DNA of 60,194 bases from Nodosilinea sp. LEGE 07298 (lineage in GTDB: Bacteria; Cyanobacteriota; Cyanobacteriia; Phormidesmidales; Phormidesmidaceae). Below the pieces are notes generated by a model, which was not told where the DNA came from, did no database searches, and saw only the letters and a program-made list of their open reading frames with translations. Below, piece after piece: positions 8,871 to 18,251 of the stretch. The stretch covers positions 1 to 60,194 of the forward strand of contig NZ_JADEXE010000005.1 in assembly GCF_015207265.1 (NCBI RefSeq). The letters run 5' to 3'. How positions within the stretch are numbered: the stretch's first letter is position 1; each line of letters begins with the position of its first letter. The position numbers and the translations under genes are program-made.

Positions 8871-10238
8871 TTGACTTCACCGCAGGTAAAGCCGGAATTG
8901 AGCTTTTGGCAACTCTGGAATATGAGTATTGGCTTCTTCGGCATTCAGTTTGGCTGGGGGTTGCAGATGGCCAATACCAGCGCGATCTTCGAACACCTGG
9001 GGGCTGATGCCGATCAAATTCCTATTCTGTGGTTGGCGGCCCCTCTAACGGGGCTAATCGTACAGCCCATCATTGGCAACCTTAGCGATAACACCTGGGG
9101 GGCTTTAGGTCGTCGCCGCCCTTATTTTTTAATTGGGGCCATCTTTGCCTCGCTCGCGCTGGTGTGGATGCCCAATGCTGGCAGCCTTTGGATGGCCGTT
9201 GGCCTGCTCTGGATTTTAGATACGGCGGCCAACATCAGCATGGAACCCTTTCGGGCCTTTGTGAGTGATCTACTCCCGCCCAAGCAGCGCACTAAGGGTT
9301 TCACCATGCAGAGCCTATTTATTGGCTTGGGGGCGGTGCTTGCTTCTGCCCTGCCGTGGTTACTGGCCAACGTCTTTGGCGTGCATGACAGCGTAACCAA
9401 TGGCGTGCCCTTGGTGGTCAAAATTTCTTTTTACACCGGAGCAGCCTTTTTTCTGGGCACTGTCATATGGACCGTGTTCACCACTGAGGAGCGGCCCCCT
9501 CGTGATATGGAGGCCTTTCGAGAGCAGCAGGAAAGGCGTTTGGGCGTAAGTTCTACGGTTAGGGAAATCATTACGGCCTTTCAGCAGATGCCTGCAACCA
9601 TGCGACAGCTGGCTTGGGTACAGGCGTTTAGCTGGTTGGGCATGTACTGCGTCTTTTTGTACTTTCCTCCGGCGGTGGCTCACAACTTATTTGGAGCGAG
9701 CAGTGAGTCTTCGCCGCTCTACAGTCAAGGCATTGAGTGGGCTGGTATCTGCATTGCGGCCTACAACGCAGTTTGTTTTGGGATGTCATTTTTGCTGCCT
9801 CGCTTGGCGGCGGCTACCAGTCGCCCCATTGCCCATGCGCTGTGTCTTACCTGTGGCGGATTAGGACTGATTTCGCTCTGGTTTGTGCCATCGCCCCGGT
9901 GGGCGCTGCTGCCCATGCTGGGTTTGGGGATAGCCTGGTCTAGTCTTTTGTCGTTGCCCTACGCCATGCTGGCTGGGGCGTTGCCTGCTCGTAAAGGCGG
10001 CATTTACATGGGCATTTTCAACATGTTTATCGTGCTGCCTGAGATTATTGTTTCTCTGGGCCTGGGGTGGATTATGGCCCATCTGCTCGACAACAATCGT
10101 TTGCTAGCGGTGGTGCTGGGCGGAGTTTGTTTTTTGATTGCAGTGCCCCTAACGCTGCGGGTAGAAGAGGCAACGCCACAGCCAACTATCACGGCGACGC
10201 TTCAACCCGCTCTGGAATCTGAGGCTATTTCAAAATAA
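8871..10238 (+). CDS. MFS transporter, sugar-carrier (SLC45/GPH-like) type
   Basis: A polytopic membrane carrier with about 12 transmembrane segments, probably moving a sugar. The early segment SIGFFGIQFGWGLQMANTSA, the cytoplasmic loop NLSDNTWGALGRRRPYFLIG (the MFS loop 2-3 signature) and EPFRAFVSDLLPPKQRTKG match the sucrose/SLC45-like branch, which also has cyanobacterial members. I place the start at TTG 8871 because GGAG at 8860-8863 lies 7 bp upstream. A longer TTG start at 8826 is also open. The product is about 455 residues. The substrate cannot be read from sequence. Confidence 0.82.
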   Translation: MTSPQVKPELSFWQLWNMSIGFFGIQFGWGLQMANTSAIFEHLGADADQIPILWLAAPLTGLIVQPIIGNLSDNTWGALGRRRPYFLIGAIFASLALVWMPNAGSLWMAVGLLWILDTAANISMEPFRAFVSDLLPPKQRTKGFTMQSLFIGLGAVLASALPWLLANVFGVHDSVTNGVPLVVKISFYTGAAFFLGTVIWTVFTTEERPPRDMEAFREQQERRLGVSSTVREIITAFQQMPATMRQLAWVQAFSWLGMYCVFLYFPPAVAHNLFGASSESSPLYSQGIEWAGICIAAYNAVCFGMSFLLPRLAAATSRPIAHALCLTCGGLGLISLWFVPSPRWALLPMLGLGIAWSSLLSLPYAMLAGALPARKGGIYMGIFNMFIVLPEIIVSLGLGWIMAHLLDNNRLLAVVLGGVCFLIAVPLTLRVEEATPQPTITATLQPALESEAISK

Positions 10239-10485
10239 ATTGAAGATTGTATAGTACGGCAGTAGGGGTGAAGAGATCAGACAGCAACAGCATGATCATC
10301 ACCCTGAATGCAGTAGGCAATCTGGCAGTTTTTAGTACCGGTGGGCATTGTTAAATTGATTGTAAGTTAGCCACGACTTTAGCTAGGAAATGCCTATTTT
10401 AAAAGCTGTAGCCTGGCGGGTTCGGCGATTATAGGTCATCGCTGTAGGACGTGTTTGTAGGTACTTTTTTGAACAAAGTCCAGCA

Positions 10486-10516
10486 AAAGCCCCCTTGGCC
10501 AAAGTTAGGGGGCTTT
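10486..10516. terminator. Bidirectional terminator between convergent transporters
   Basis: AAAGCCCCCT and AGGGGGCTTT form a 10-bp perfect stem around an 11-base loop. It lies in the 312-bp gap between the convergent MFS and sodium-symporter genes and has A- and T-flanks on both sides. The rest of the gap (10239-10485) shows no gene. Confidence 0.75.
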
Positions 10517-10550
10517 AGAGCGAAGCCAGCAGTCTTTACGGTTTTAGGTT

Positions 10551-12050
10551 TTACAGCGATCGCACGCCTGCCAGCACCTCAGCCCGCTGCTGTTCAGCAC
10601 TCACGGGCCTATAGGTAAGCTGCGACACCACCACAAACGCAATCAGCCCCAAGATTGGGCTAATCATTGTCGGGAAGCCGTCAAAATCAATCGTAAACAG
10701 GTCGTTTGGGAAGTACAGCAGGGTATTGTCAACCCCAAACATCGTCGGCATCAGGCTGAAAAATACCAGCCGGGTCAACGACCCTACTGCAATACAGGCC
10801 AGCGCCCCTTGCCGTGTGGCTTTGGGCCAAAACAGGCCGCCAATTAGCGGTACCACCAGGCCCGCAAAGCTCATGTCAAAGGCCAGCAGCAGCAGTACAC
10901 CTGTCTGAGGCACTTTGAGGCCTAAAATAACTCCCAGCACCGTAATTACAATCGCCATCAGGCGAGTGATCAGCAGCAGGCGATCGCCTCCGGTCCCGTG
11001 GGCTGTAGCATGGCGAATGCCCAGCACATTATGGGCCAGCACCGACGAGGTTCCCAAAATCGCGCCATCAGCGGTAGACAGCGACGCCGACAAAATGGCG
11101 GCCAGCACCAGTAGCCCCAGCAGTGGCGGCACTACCCCATCCAGTAGAGCAAACAGCACCGGCCCGTCGGGGGTAATGCCCGCCTGGCTGAGAATGCCGT
11201 TGGCTCCCAGGGCAATAATTGAGAAAGGAATACCAATAATCAACGTGCCAGCCGAGGCAATAAAGCAGGACCGCTGAGCCGTTTCGGGGCTTTCGGCCGC
11301 AAAAATGCGGGCCATGAAGTCGATCGCCACCATATTGCCGAACCCTAGGGCAATAATGCTGGCCCAGTTAATCGCCGCCCCAGAGCTAACCGCCGTCAGT
11401 TGATCAATAGCCCCTGGTCCCATGCCGGGGTCGATGGTGATGCCAAAGTTGGCCACCACAAACAGGAGCAGCCCCCAAGCCCCCACCAACGCAATCATCA
11501 CCTGAATAAAATCGGTGTAGGCCACGGCAAAGAGCCCGCCCGACACCGTGTAAGCAAATACCAGTACCGCCAGCAGGGTAATGCCGCCGACGTAGCTGGT
11601 GCCCAAGAAGTTTTCGAACATGTAGCCCCCGGCTACCAAGTTGCCCGCCAGCAAAAATGAAAAGCTAAGCGTCATAATGCAGGCAGCAATGACTTCCACC
11701 GTGCGGCCATACTTAACTCGATAAAAGTCGGGAATCGTAATTAGCCCCATGCGGTTCATGGGCTTGGCCAAAAACAGCCCTGTTAGCAAAAGACAAAGCG
11801 ACAGTCCAATAGGCAGCGCTGCCCCGGCCCAAAATCCAAAGGCCGACGAGAGATCGGTGTTACCCAGGGTGGCGTTAGAATCGACCGACTGAGCCATTAG
11901 TGTCGCTGCGGCCAATGGCAGCGCCAGACCTCGCCCTGCCACCAAAAAGTTGACGCTATCACCCTTAATTTGTTGAGAGGCCCACACCCCAATGCCCAGC
12001 GTGCCGAGCAAAAAGGCAATGATGCCGTAGGAAAACACACTATGTTCCAT
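10551..12050 (-). CDS. Sodium:solute symporter (SSF family), under a ykkC-type riboswitch
   Basis: A 499-residue membrane protein with about 13 hydrophobic segments and SSF features: FLVAGRGLALPLAAATLMAQ near residues 34-53, a Ser-rich segment ASLSTADGAILGTSSVLAHN near 325-345, and GLITIPDFYRVKYGR in the loop near 112. The family imports small solutes such as proline, urea, sugars or carboxylates with Na+. The leader (12100-12275) carries a guanidine-I (ykkC) type aptamer and terminator, so I infer the substrate or response involves guanidine or a related guanidinium compound. AGGAG lies 10 bp before the ATG. No guanidine hydrolase or carboxylase gene lies next to it. Confidence 0.88.
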   Translation of the reverse strand: MEHSVFSYGIIAFLLGTLGIGVWASQQIKGDSVNFLVAGRGLALPLAAATLMAQSVDSNATLGNTDLSSAFGFWAGAALPIGLSLCLLLTGLFLAKPMNRMGLITIPDFYRVKYGRTVEVIAACIMTLSFSFLLAGNLVAGGYMFENFLGTSYVGGITLLAVLVFAYTVSGGLFAVAYTDFIQVMIALVGAWGLLLFVVANFGITIDPGMGPGAIDQLTAVSSGAAINWASIIALGFGNMVAIDFMARIFAAESPETAQRSCFIASAGTLIIGIPFSIIALGANGILSQAGITPDGPVLFALLDGVVPPLLGLLVLAAILSASLSTADGAILGTSSVLAHNVLGIRHATAHGTGGDRLLLITRLMAIVITVLGVILGLKVPQTGVLLLLAFDMSFAGLVVPLIGGLFWPKATRQGALACIAVGSLTRLVFFSLMPTMFGVDNTLLYFPNDLFTIDFDGFPTMISPILGLIAFVVVSQLTYRPVSAEQQRAEVLAGVRSL

Positions 12051-12099
12051 ACCATCTAAGCTCCTGACCTATGTTTATGGCTATCGAGCGGCAGATACT

Positions 12100-12156
12100 A
12101 AAAAACCCAGGAGCAAAACGTCAGTTCCTGTAGAACTGCGCTATTCCTCCCGGGCT
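12100..12156 (-). terminator. Riboswitch expression platform: intrinsic terminator
   Basis: On the minus strand CCCGGGAG (from the conserved 3' part of the aptamer) can pair with CTCCTGGG, which is followed by six T (12105-12100). The aptamer's AAGCCCGGGAG segment is therefore shared between aptamer and terminator. Ligand binding should block the terminator, giving an ON switch. A small CAGTTC/GAACTG hairpin lies in the loop at 12122-12138. Confidence 0.75.
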
Positions 12157-12275
12157 TTTATCCCTCCGTGAACCAGGCAGAAGCAAGTCATGCACAACCC
12201 GGCGGCACCTCTCGGACCAGTCACTTAGCAAGCCAAAATTGGGGAATCTTGCTTGCCCAGCCGGAACCCTAGATG
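12144..12275 (-). ncRNA. ykkC-type (guanidine-I) riboswitch aptamer
   Basis: Read on the minus strand, three ykkC consensus blocks appear in the right order: CTAGGGTTCCGG (12272-12261), GACTGGTCCGAGAG (12222-12209) and CACGGAGGGATAAAAGCCCG (about 12171-12152), continuing GGAGG. These are the signature segments of the ykkC class, whose main subtype senses free guanidine. Other ykkC subtypes bind ppGpp, PRPP or nucleotides. I judge this copy closest to the guanidine subtype but cannot prove it without a covariance model. It lies in the leader of the SSF symporter, about 95 nt before its ATG. Confidence 0.88.
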
Positions 12276-12570
12276 CTCTACTCTCAAGTTTTTTAGAAGC
12301 AACAAATACCCCGATATTGCAGTGACCTATTGTGTACACCGCAAACGATTGAGGGAGTTTATGCGTGAACCGAATTGATTAGTTTGTATCAACTAGCCAC
12401 GGGCAGGTAAGTAGCCATTACTACGGTTGCGCTAGCAGTATGTCAGCGTTTCATTATTTTTAAGTCAGTTGGGAGGACATAAGCGGATCTGGCTGAGCGG
12501 GCGATCGCATCTCTGTTCCCTCTACTCCATAGACCGATAGGATATAAGGCGTTGTGTTAAATCTGCCCCC

Positions 12571-13155
12571 ATGTTTATCGACTACATCACCCTTATGCTG
12601 ATCAATATGGTGGCCGGGCTAGTGCTGTTGGCCGACTTTGTTTACTGTGGGCTTGATGGGGCCAACCTCAAACGCTGGATACCAGGCTTTGGGCTAGTGG
12701 GGGCGATCGCCCTGGTCACTGGCCTGCACATGACATTGACCTGGCCTGTACCCGGCAGTTTTAATATTTCCTTTGGCGAAACCACGTTGCTGTTTGGCGG
12801 GCTGTATGTGGCGGCTGCGATCGCGATTGCCCAGGGTTGGGACTTACTCTCTCTGACGGTTTACGCGTTCTTTGCAGGCCTCACCGCCGTCGTAGTGGGG
12901 GCACGGATTATCAATCTGGGCCAAACCAACCAGCCCGTGGTGACCGGGCTGGGGTTTATTTTGACTGGGCTGGGCGGGGTATTGGCCGCCCCCACCCTGG
13001 TGTATCTGCGCAGCAACAAAACCTGGCGTACCGTAGGCGCTGTGGTGCTACTGGTGGCGGCTTTGGTGTGGGCCATCATTGGCTTTCGCGGCTACTGGAA
13101 CCACATGGAGGGCTTTAGCGAGTGGCAACCTCCGGTGATGCGAGGCGAACCTTAA
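12571..13155 (+). CDS. DUF981-family membrane protein
   Basis: A 194-residue protein with about seven hydrophobic segments and almost no soluble part, matching the DUF981 family of unknown function. Features include FIDYITLMLINMVAGLVLLA at the N-terminus, conserved small-residue helices (LTGLGGVLAAPTLVYL) and a C-terminal aromatic tail (YWNHMEGFSEWQPP). The 12276-12570 gap before it holds no other recognisable element, and the upstream riboswitch points the other way. Its role is unknown. The fold suggests an integral membrane sensor or carrier. Confidence 0.75.
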   Translation: MFIDYITLMLINMVAGLVLLADFVYCGLDGANLKRWIPGFGLVGAIALVTGLHMTLTWPVPGSFNISFGETTLLFGGLYVAAAIAIAQGWDLLSLTVYAFFAGLTAVVVGARIINLGQTNQPVVTGLGFILTGLGGVLAAPTLVYLRSNKTWRTVGAVVLLVAALVWAIIGFRGYWNHMEGFSEWQPPVMRGEP

Positions 13156-13243
13156 GACTGAGGCGATCATTTCGAGGAACGTTGCCGTGGTCTGTAGCTT
13201 AATCTTTATTTACACTTAAAGAAGCCCCTTAGCCTTTCTCGCT

Positions 13244-13906
13244 ATGCTGCTTCCGCCCGACCAACGCACCAAACTCGACGAATCTAGTGACACCGTTTTC
13301 TACGATGCGCCCCGCTTTGTCACCCACGTAGACGACAGCTTTATTCAACAGCTCACCGAGCTATACCGCGATCGCCTAACGCCCAACAGCCGCATTTTTG
13401 ACATGATGAGCAGCTGGGTGTCTCACCTACCCAAGGATATGGTCTTTGAATGGGTCGAGGGCCACGGCATGAACAGCGAAGAACTGGCCAAAAATCCTCG
13501 CCTTGACCACTACTTTGTGCAAAACCTGAACGACAACCCAACACTGCCGTTGGACGATCAATCCTTTGATGCGGTGCTGAACACAGTGTCGGTGCAGTAC
13601 CTCCAGCAGCCCGAGGTGGTGTTTGCTGAGATTTACCGCATTCTCAAACCGGGCGGCATCGCAATTGTGAGTTTCTCGAACCGCATGTTCTATCAAAAGG
13701 CGATCGCCGCCTGGCGCGACGGTAGCGAAACCCGTCGGGTTAATCTGGTTAAGAGCTACTTTGGCTCGGTGCCAGGCTTTGGCACCCCAGAAGTAATTGC
13801 CCACACGCCGAGTATTCCAGCCATTCTACAAATGCTAGGCATGCCAGGCGGCGACCCCTTCTATGCCGTCATCGCCGAACGACTGGAACCCCTAGCGAAG
13901 CCGTGA
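13244..13906 (+). CDS. Class I SAM-dependent methyltransferase-like protein
   Basis: A 220-residue soluble protein resembling Methyltransf_11-type enzymes. The acidic strand and post-motif are visible: FDAVLNTVSVQYLQQPE (about 106-122) and IYRILKPGGIAIVSFSNRMF (about 130-149). The usual glycine-rich SAM loop is replaced by SRIFDMMSSWVSHLP, a variant common in cyanobacterial homologues, so SAM binding is likely but the classical GxGxG is missing. No substrate can be assigned. A strong hairpin at 13928-13955 follows the gene. Confidence 0.75.
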   Translation: MLLPPDQRTKLDESSDTVFYDAPRFVTHVDDSFIQQLTELYRDRLTPNSRIFDMMSSWVSHLPKDMVFEWVEGHGMNSEELAKNPRLDHYFVQNLNDNPTLPLDDQSFDAVLNTVSVQYLQQPEVVFAEIYRILKPGGIAIVSFSNRMFYQKAIAAWRDGSETRRVNLVKSYFGSVPGFGTPEVIAHTPSIPAILQMLGMPGGDPFYAVIAERLEPLAKP

Positions 13907-13927
13907 GGTCAGACCGCACCGAGAGCC

Positions 13928-13955
13928 CTGGTGCGCTGCAAATGCAGCGCACCAG
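13928..13955 (+). terminator. Hairpin after the methyltransferase gene
   Basis: CTGGTGCGCTGC and GCAGCGCACCAG form a perfect 12-bp stem with an AAAT loop, 22 bp past the stop. There is no U-tract, so it is a putative terminator or a dispersed palindrome. Confidence 0.6.
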
Positions 13956-14070
13956 CCAAAATTCACTAGCCAGCCGGTGGCTGCGATCGCAAATTAGCGA
14001 AGCAGCCCAGACCCTTTAGCCTGGCTCAAGTCGCAATCGCCTTGGCACCAATATCTAAGGGCCAAACAAC

Positions 14071-14700
14071 CTAAGCGCCAAATACTAGGGCCGTGCGATC
14101 GCTAATGGCTTTCAAATTGCGGGTCAGGTCGTGGCGAATATGCCGCTCGATCAGCCCTACCGGCATGGCGCGGGGTGGCCGAATCGTCAGGTCATAGCCC
14201 AGGCGAATCACGTCTCCCTGAGCATCCTCCACAGGCTCCAGCGTCCAGCGGCCTTCAAACTGGCGAAAGTCGCCTTCTACCATCGAGAAGCGCAGCTCTT
14301 TAGGGAACGCCTCGACCATATCAAGTACGACGCGGGCACAAAACTTGATGTTGAGAAAGCACTGAGCACCAATTTGCTCTAGCCGGATTCCGCCCTCGGG
14401 GTGGCTGAGCCGCTGGCTCAAGGACAGGTTAGGAATAAAGTTTGCCAAGTTGTCGTAGTCGGTCAGTATCTGCCACACCTGTTCGGCTGTGAAGGGAATA
14501 TCGGTGAAGGCGAGAATGCGACGCTGCTGGCCTTCCAGCTTCTTAGTCTGAATTGTCACCCCTGTTCCCGGCAGGATGTCAATATCCAGCCCGATGCCTG
14601 GCCCAGCCGCTGCTCCAGACTCTATATCTGTTACAGCAGAATGGACGGCGTCCAAGGACAACGCTTCAAGGTTAGTGGTGTCAGGAACGTTCGCAGTCAT
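14071..14700 (-). CDS. SRPBCC (START/cyclase-like) protein
   Basis: A 209-residue protein with a helix-grip SRPBCC domain from about residue 60: RILAFTDIPFTAEQVWQILT followed by DYDNLANFIPNL, and a C-terminal helix region (LIERHIRHDLTRNLKAI). This matches the cyclase/dehydrase (COQ10-like) group common in cyanobacteria, which binds hydrophobic ligands such as lipids or quinones. The first 50 residues are acidic and probably disordered. It is in the same direction as the histidine kinase, 136 bp downstream of it. The ligand is unknown. Confidence 0.8.
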   Translation of the reverse strand: MTANVPDTTNLEALSLDAVHSAVTDIESGAAAGPGIGLDIDILPGTGVTIQTKKLEGQQRRILAFTDIPFTAEQVWQILTDYDNLANFIPNLSLSQRLSHPEGGIRLEQIGAQCFLNIKFCARVVLDMVEAFPKELRFSMVEGDFRQFEGRWTLEPVEDAQGDVIRLGYDLTIRPPRAMPVGLIERHIRHDLTRNLKAISDRTALVFGA

Positions 14701-14836
14701 AGGTTAAAACCAGCCGATAACGGTGTAGTTTGGCCAGGCCACCACGCCTGTGCCCAGAATACCAGCAAATTTTGCTGATGCGGTGTCGCTCCGATGAATT
14801 ATGGTCTGACAAATTTGGAGTAAGACTGTCATGGCA

Positions 14837-16165
14837 CTAGAACTCAAGGGTAAAGCAGGTCTGCCAGAGCTGAGGAGCGCTGGGCTGGCTAGACACCTTT
14901 ATAGTGCCCTTAAGCTGCTCCACCAGCCCACGCACCAGCGCTAGCCCGGTACCCGTGCCCGCAATGCCGTCTTTGGTAGCGCTGTGGCCCCGCCGAAACT
15001 TGTCAAATATGTGGGGCAAGTCATCCGCCTCGATCGCCACTCCCAAATTGCTTATTGTCAGAACTACCCGCCCATTTTCAGGCTGTTCGTCTGAGAGCGA
15101 GAGGGTGACAGTCGTTTGTGGCGCGGAGTATTTGCAGGCGTTGTCCATCAGCTCGCCCAGCACCTTGGTCAGTTGTTGTGGGTCCGTAGACAGCACAACA
15201 GGGTCAGGCGGCAGCTGCAAGTCTAGAGTTAGCTGAGTCTGCTGGAGCTTATCCTGAGACTGCTCTGCCAGTTTGGTGAGAAGCTGCCCCAGATCCGTAG
15301 CCTGGTGAGCGACGGCGGACGCCTTAGCCTCTAGAGTTCGCAGCATCAGCAAATCGTTCACCAGATCAATTTCGCGGCTGCACTGCTGCTCCAGAATATC
15401 CAGGTACATAGCGGCTCGCTCAGGGGTGAGGTCGGGGCGGCGCAGCATACGAATGGCCAGCATCATGCTGGTAAGCGGCGTGCGCAGTTCGTGGTTGAGG
15501 GTGCTGAGGAAATCTTCTTTGAGATAGTTAAGGTAGCGTAGCTGCTCAGTATGGCGCACCGCCTGCCCCTGCAGGTAGTGCTGATGAAAGGCGATCGCCC
15601 CCAGGCTAGCCAGGTTTGCCTGCACCGTTTGATCCACCGTGAACCCGCCTGCCCCCAGCAGCAGTAGCGCCCCTTGCAGCCCTGAGCCGTCGACGGCGAT
15701 CGCGGTACAGGCAGTAACAGTTCGCAGCCAGGGGGGTGGGCCATTCTCCTCGCGCAGCAGCTCCGCCACACCTTTCTGCCAGCGCAAACGGGCACCGCCA
15801 GCTGATTGCTCAATGGTTTGCTGAATTAGTCCCAGGGCTACCCGGCGCTGCCAATCTAGCGACGACCCCGCCTCGGCAATGCCCAGACCCTGGCTGGTCG
15901 GAGCCTCACCCTGATGCCAGCTGGTATAGATCAACTGGTTGGTGCTGGGATAGTGGCAGAGCAGTAAGCAGGCCTTAGCTCCCACATGAGTGCCCAAAAC
16001 CTCGGCTAAAGCCGGTAGAGAATTGGGGGCATTGAGAATGGCCGCCAGGGCGTGCACTAGGGGCCACGTTTCTCTACCCTCGGTAAGACTGGAAGAGGTG
16101 GGTAACACCCCCTCATGGGGGCGGGCCTGGAACAATACGGGCGAATTTTCAGATGCCATGGGCAA
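14837..16165 (-). CDS. Orphan sensor histidine kinase (GAF-like input domain)
   Basis: A 442-residue kinase with no membrane segment. The N-terminal half (about 35-200) is a GAF-like sensor. The HisKA box is FLSTLNHELRTPLTSMMLAI with phosphoacceptor His225. The ATPase domain has an N box (LMDNACKYSAP) and a G2 box (KDGIAGTGTGLALVRG). The G1 region reads ISNLGVAIEADDLPHIF, with Asn in place of the usual Asp, a variant common in cyanobacterial kinases. No response regulator gene is adjacent, so its partner is elsewhere. It is divergent from the HerA-like gene. Confidence 0.88.
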   Translation of the reverse strand: MPMASENSPVLFQARPHEGVLPTSSSLTEGRETWPLVHALAAILNAPNSLPALAEVLGTHVGAKACLLLCHYPSTNQLIYTSWHQGEAPTSQGLGIAEAGSSLDWQRRVALGLIQQTIEQSAGGARLRWQKGVAELLREENGPPPWLRTVTACTAIAVDGSGLQGALLLLGAGGFTVDQTVQANLASLGAIAFHQHYLQGQAVRHTEQLRYLNYLKEDFLSTLNHELRTPLTSMMLAIRMLRRPDLTPERAAMYLDILEQQCSREIDLVNDLLMLRTLEAKASAVAHQATDLGQLLTKLAEQSQDKLQQTQLTLDLQLPPDPVVLSTDPQQLTKVLGELMDNACKYSAPQTTVTLSLSDEQPENGRVVLTISNLGVAIEADDLPHIFDKFRRGHSATKDGIAGTGTGLALVRGLVEQLKGTIKVSSQPSAPQLWQTCFTLEF

Positions 16166-16493
16166 CCATCGAGCAACGTGTTCCTGACCTCCTGAGCCGG
16201 GGCGGGATTAGGCTACCCTGACCTCGCCGCCGACTACCCTTAGCCTATCTACTCATCCGCCAGGCAGTATCCGTGAATTCGCCAATTTTTCTGCCGTCTC
16301 CACGCCTAAAGATCCGTAATCTTCGGCGTAAGTACCCGCTGAGCTTTAGCTCGGCTTACAGGTTCTTTACATACTGAACATACCGATGGCGCGACCTCTA
16401 CCCTAATGACCAACAGGACATTAGTATTAATAAAGTCTGAACCAGAAAGCATTCTCTAGCTACACTGGCAGCAAATTCTCTAGCGGGGTTTCT
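16166..16493. other. Divergent intergenic region
   Basis: About 330 bp between the kinase and the HerA-like gene. It contains an imperfect inverted repeat (ACGCC ... GGCGT, 16302-16329, with an inner AAGAT/ATCTT pair). It should contain promoters in both directions, but no clear sigma-type boxes stand out. Confidence 0.4.
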
Positions 16494-18182
16494 ATGGCAC
16501 GGTCATCACAGACTTCACAGTCTCCAGTCATTGGCACCGTTAAAGGACCGGGAGAAACCGGCAACCAGTATGTTTTTATTACCGCCAACAATAAACAGGT
16601 CAAAATTGGCGAGTTTGTCTACTACACCGTTGACTTAGCCGATACGCCCAGCGCCCAAATTTTGGGCAAAATTTCTGAGCGTCGCCTGATCGATCACCTA
16701 CCCGATCGCATTTTTGCCGACCCCGACATCAACCCTGAAGCGATCGCGGCCCTAGTCGGATTTGCCCACCCCAATCCCGAAATCTACGAAGTCACCGTCG
16801 ATGTCGTGGGCCACTTTCACCCCTCCCTGGGGTTTATGAACCCTCGCATTTCCCCCGACCCTGGTGCCAAAGTAAGCTTGGCTGATGACGAGAGTCTGCG
16901 ACAGATCATCAATAAGAAACAACCTAAAGAGGTGGGCTCTGCCGAAATCGGCTCGCTGCTGCTGCGCCCCGGCGGGCGGGTGCCCGTGACGCTAGATGTC
17001 AAAGAGCTGGTTAGTACCCATATGGCCATTTTGGCCGGCACCGGATCTGGCAAATCGTACACGGCGGGGGTGCTAATCGAAGAGCTGCTCAGCCCCTACA
17101 ACCGAGCGGCAGTGCTCATTTTCGACCCCCATGGCGAGTACGGCACCCTGACTGATATGCGCGGTCATCCCAACTTTACCAGCGACGATGGCTATAGCCC
17201 CGAGGTGAAGCTACTCACCCCCGACGACATTCGCATCCGAATGTCGTCGCTCGACTACTACGACATTCTCACCCTGCTGCCAGATATGAGCGATCGCCAG
17301 CAGGCCATTCTCAACAAAGCCTTTAGCCTGTTGGGCAAGCACAAGTTTGGCGAGCACCGCTGGGATGTGCAGGATTTGATCTCTGCCTGTTATGAGTCAG
17401 ACCGCAGTACTGACGACGAAGGCAACGAGAAAACCGGATCTTCGGCCCCGGCTCTAGAGTGGAAGCTAGGCAAACTGGAGCGATCGGACTACTTTCACCG
17501 CATGGAGCACTTGGCCCCCAAGGATCTCTTTGCCCCTGGTCAGGTGACGGTGCTGCAAATGAACGAGATTAGTCAGGAAGAACAGCAGGTAATCTGCGCC
17601 GCCGTGCTGCGCCAGAGCTACCAGGCTCGCATTAACACCGCTAAAGATAAAATCACCGCCGATGACGAAAATTATCTGCCCTATCCGGTATTTATTCTAA
17701 TTGAAGAGGCCCACCGCTTTGCTCCCGCCAATGAACCCGCCCGCTGCAAGCAGGTGCTACGCACGATTCTCAGCGAGGGGCGCAAGTTTGGTATGGGGGT
17801 AGGGCTAATTACTCAACGCCCCGGCAAGCTTGACTCTGACGTACTCAGTCAGTGCATGAGCCAGTTTCTCATGCGTATCGTCAACCCCGTCGACCAAGAT
17901 AGTCTCAAGTACGGCGTTGAGGCCGCCGGTCGAGACCTACTGAAAGAATTACCCGCACTTACTAAGGGCCAGGTGATTGTGTCAGGGGCTTGTGTCAACA
18001 CCCCGGTGCTGTGCCAGGTTCGCAAGCGGTTGACCAAGCACGGCGGCGAAACCATGAACGCCCCCGAAGCCTGGCTCAGCCATTTTCAGCGCCATCACCA
18101 GCAGGCCCGCCAGCTCGAAAAAGCTGCTCCAGCTCGGGCAGGCAAGAAGGCTGAGACCTTTGGCGGTGTGAGCATAGAGTAA
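16494..18182 (+). CDS. HerA-like ATP-binding protein (DUF87)
   Basis: A 562-residue P-loop ATPase of the HerA/FtsK superfamily, which moves or pumps DNA in repair. An N-terminal HAS-barrel-like region (about 1-170) precedes Walker A (AGTGSGKSYTAG, Lys187), Walker B (FILIEEAHRFAP, about 400-411) and the segment SEGRKFGMGVGLITQRPGKL with the conserved Gln and Arg. HerA often pairs with the nuclease NurA, but none is adjacent. The role here is inferred from the family. Confidence 0.88.
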   Translation: MARSSQTSQSPVIGTVKGPGETGNQYVFITANNKQVKIGEFVYYTVDLADTPSAQILGKISERRLIDHLPDRIFADPDINPEAIAALVGFAHPNPEIYEVTVDVVGHFHPSLGFMNPRISPDPGAKVSLADDESLRQIINKKQPKEVGSAEIGSLLLRPGGRVPVTLDVKELVSTHMAILAGTGSGKSYTAGVLIEELLSPYNRAAVLIFDPHGEYGTLTDMRGHPNFTSDDGYSPEVKLLTPDDIRIRMSSLDYYDILTLLPDMSDRQQAILNKAFSLLGKHKFGEHRWDVQDLISACYESDRSTDDEGNEKTGSSAPALEWKLGKLERSDYFHRMEHLAPKDLFAPGQVTVLQMNEISQEEQQVICAAVLRQSYQARINTAKDKITADDENYLPYPVFILIEEAHRFAPANEPARCKQVLRTILSEGRKFGMGVGLITQRPGKLDSDVLSQCMSQFLMRIVNPVDQDSLKYGVEAAGRDLLKELPALTKGQVIVSGACVNTPVLCQVRKRLTKHGGETMNAPEAWLSHFQRHHQQARQLEKAAPARAGKKAETFGGVSIE

Positions 18183-18251
18183 GTCACCTGCCTATTCTCT
18201 CTCAGCAGGCAATTTGTTGACGCTATCTACAACATCTCGACCATTTTTGAA

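Noticed and set aside
12121-12339. A 72-codon minus-strand ORF
   Set aside because: It coincides with the riboswitch and has no coding character.
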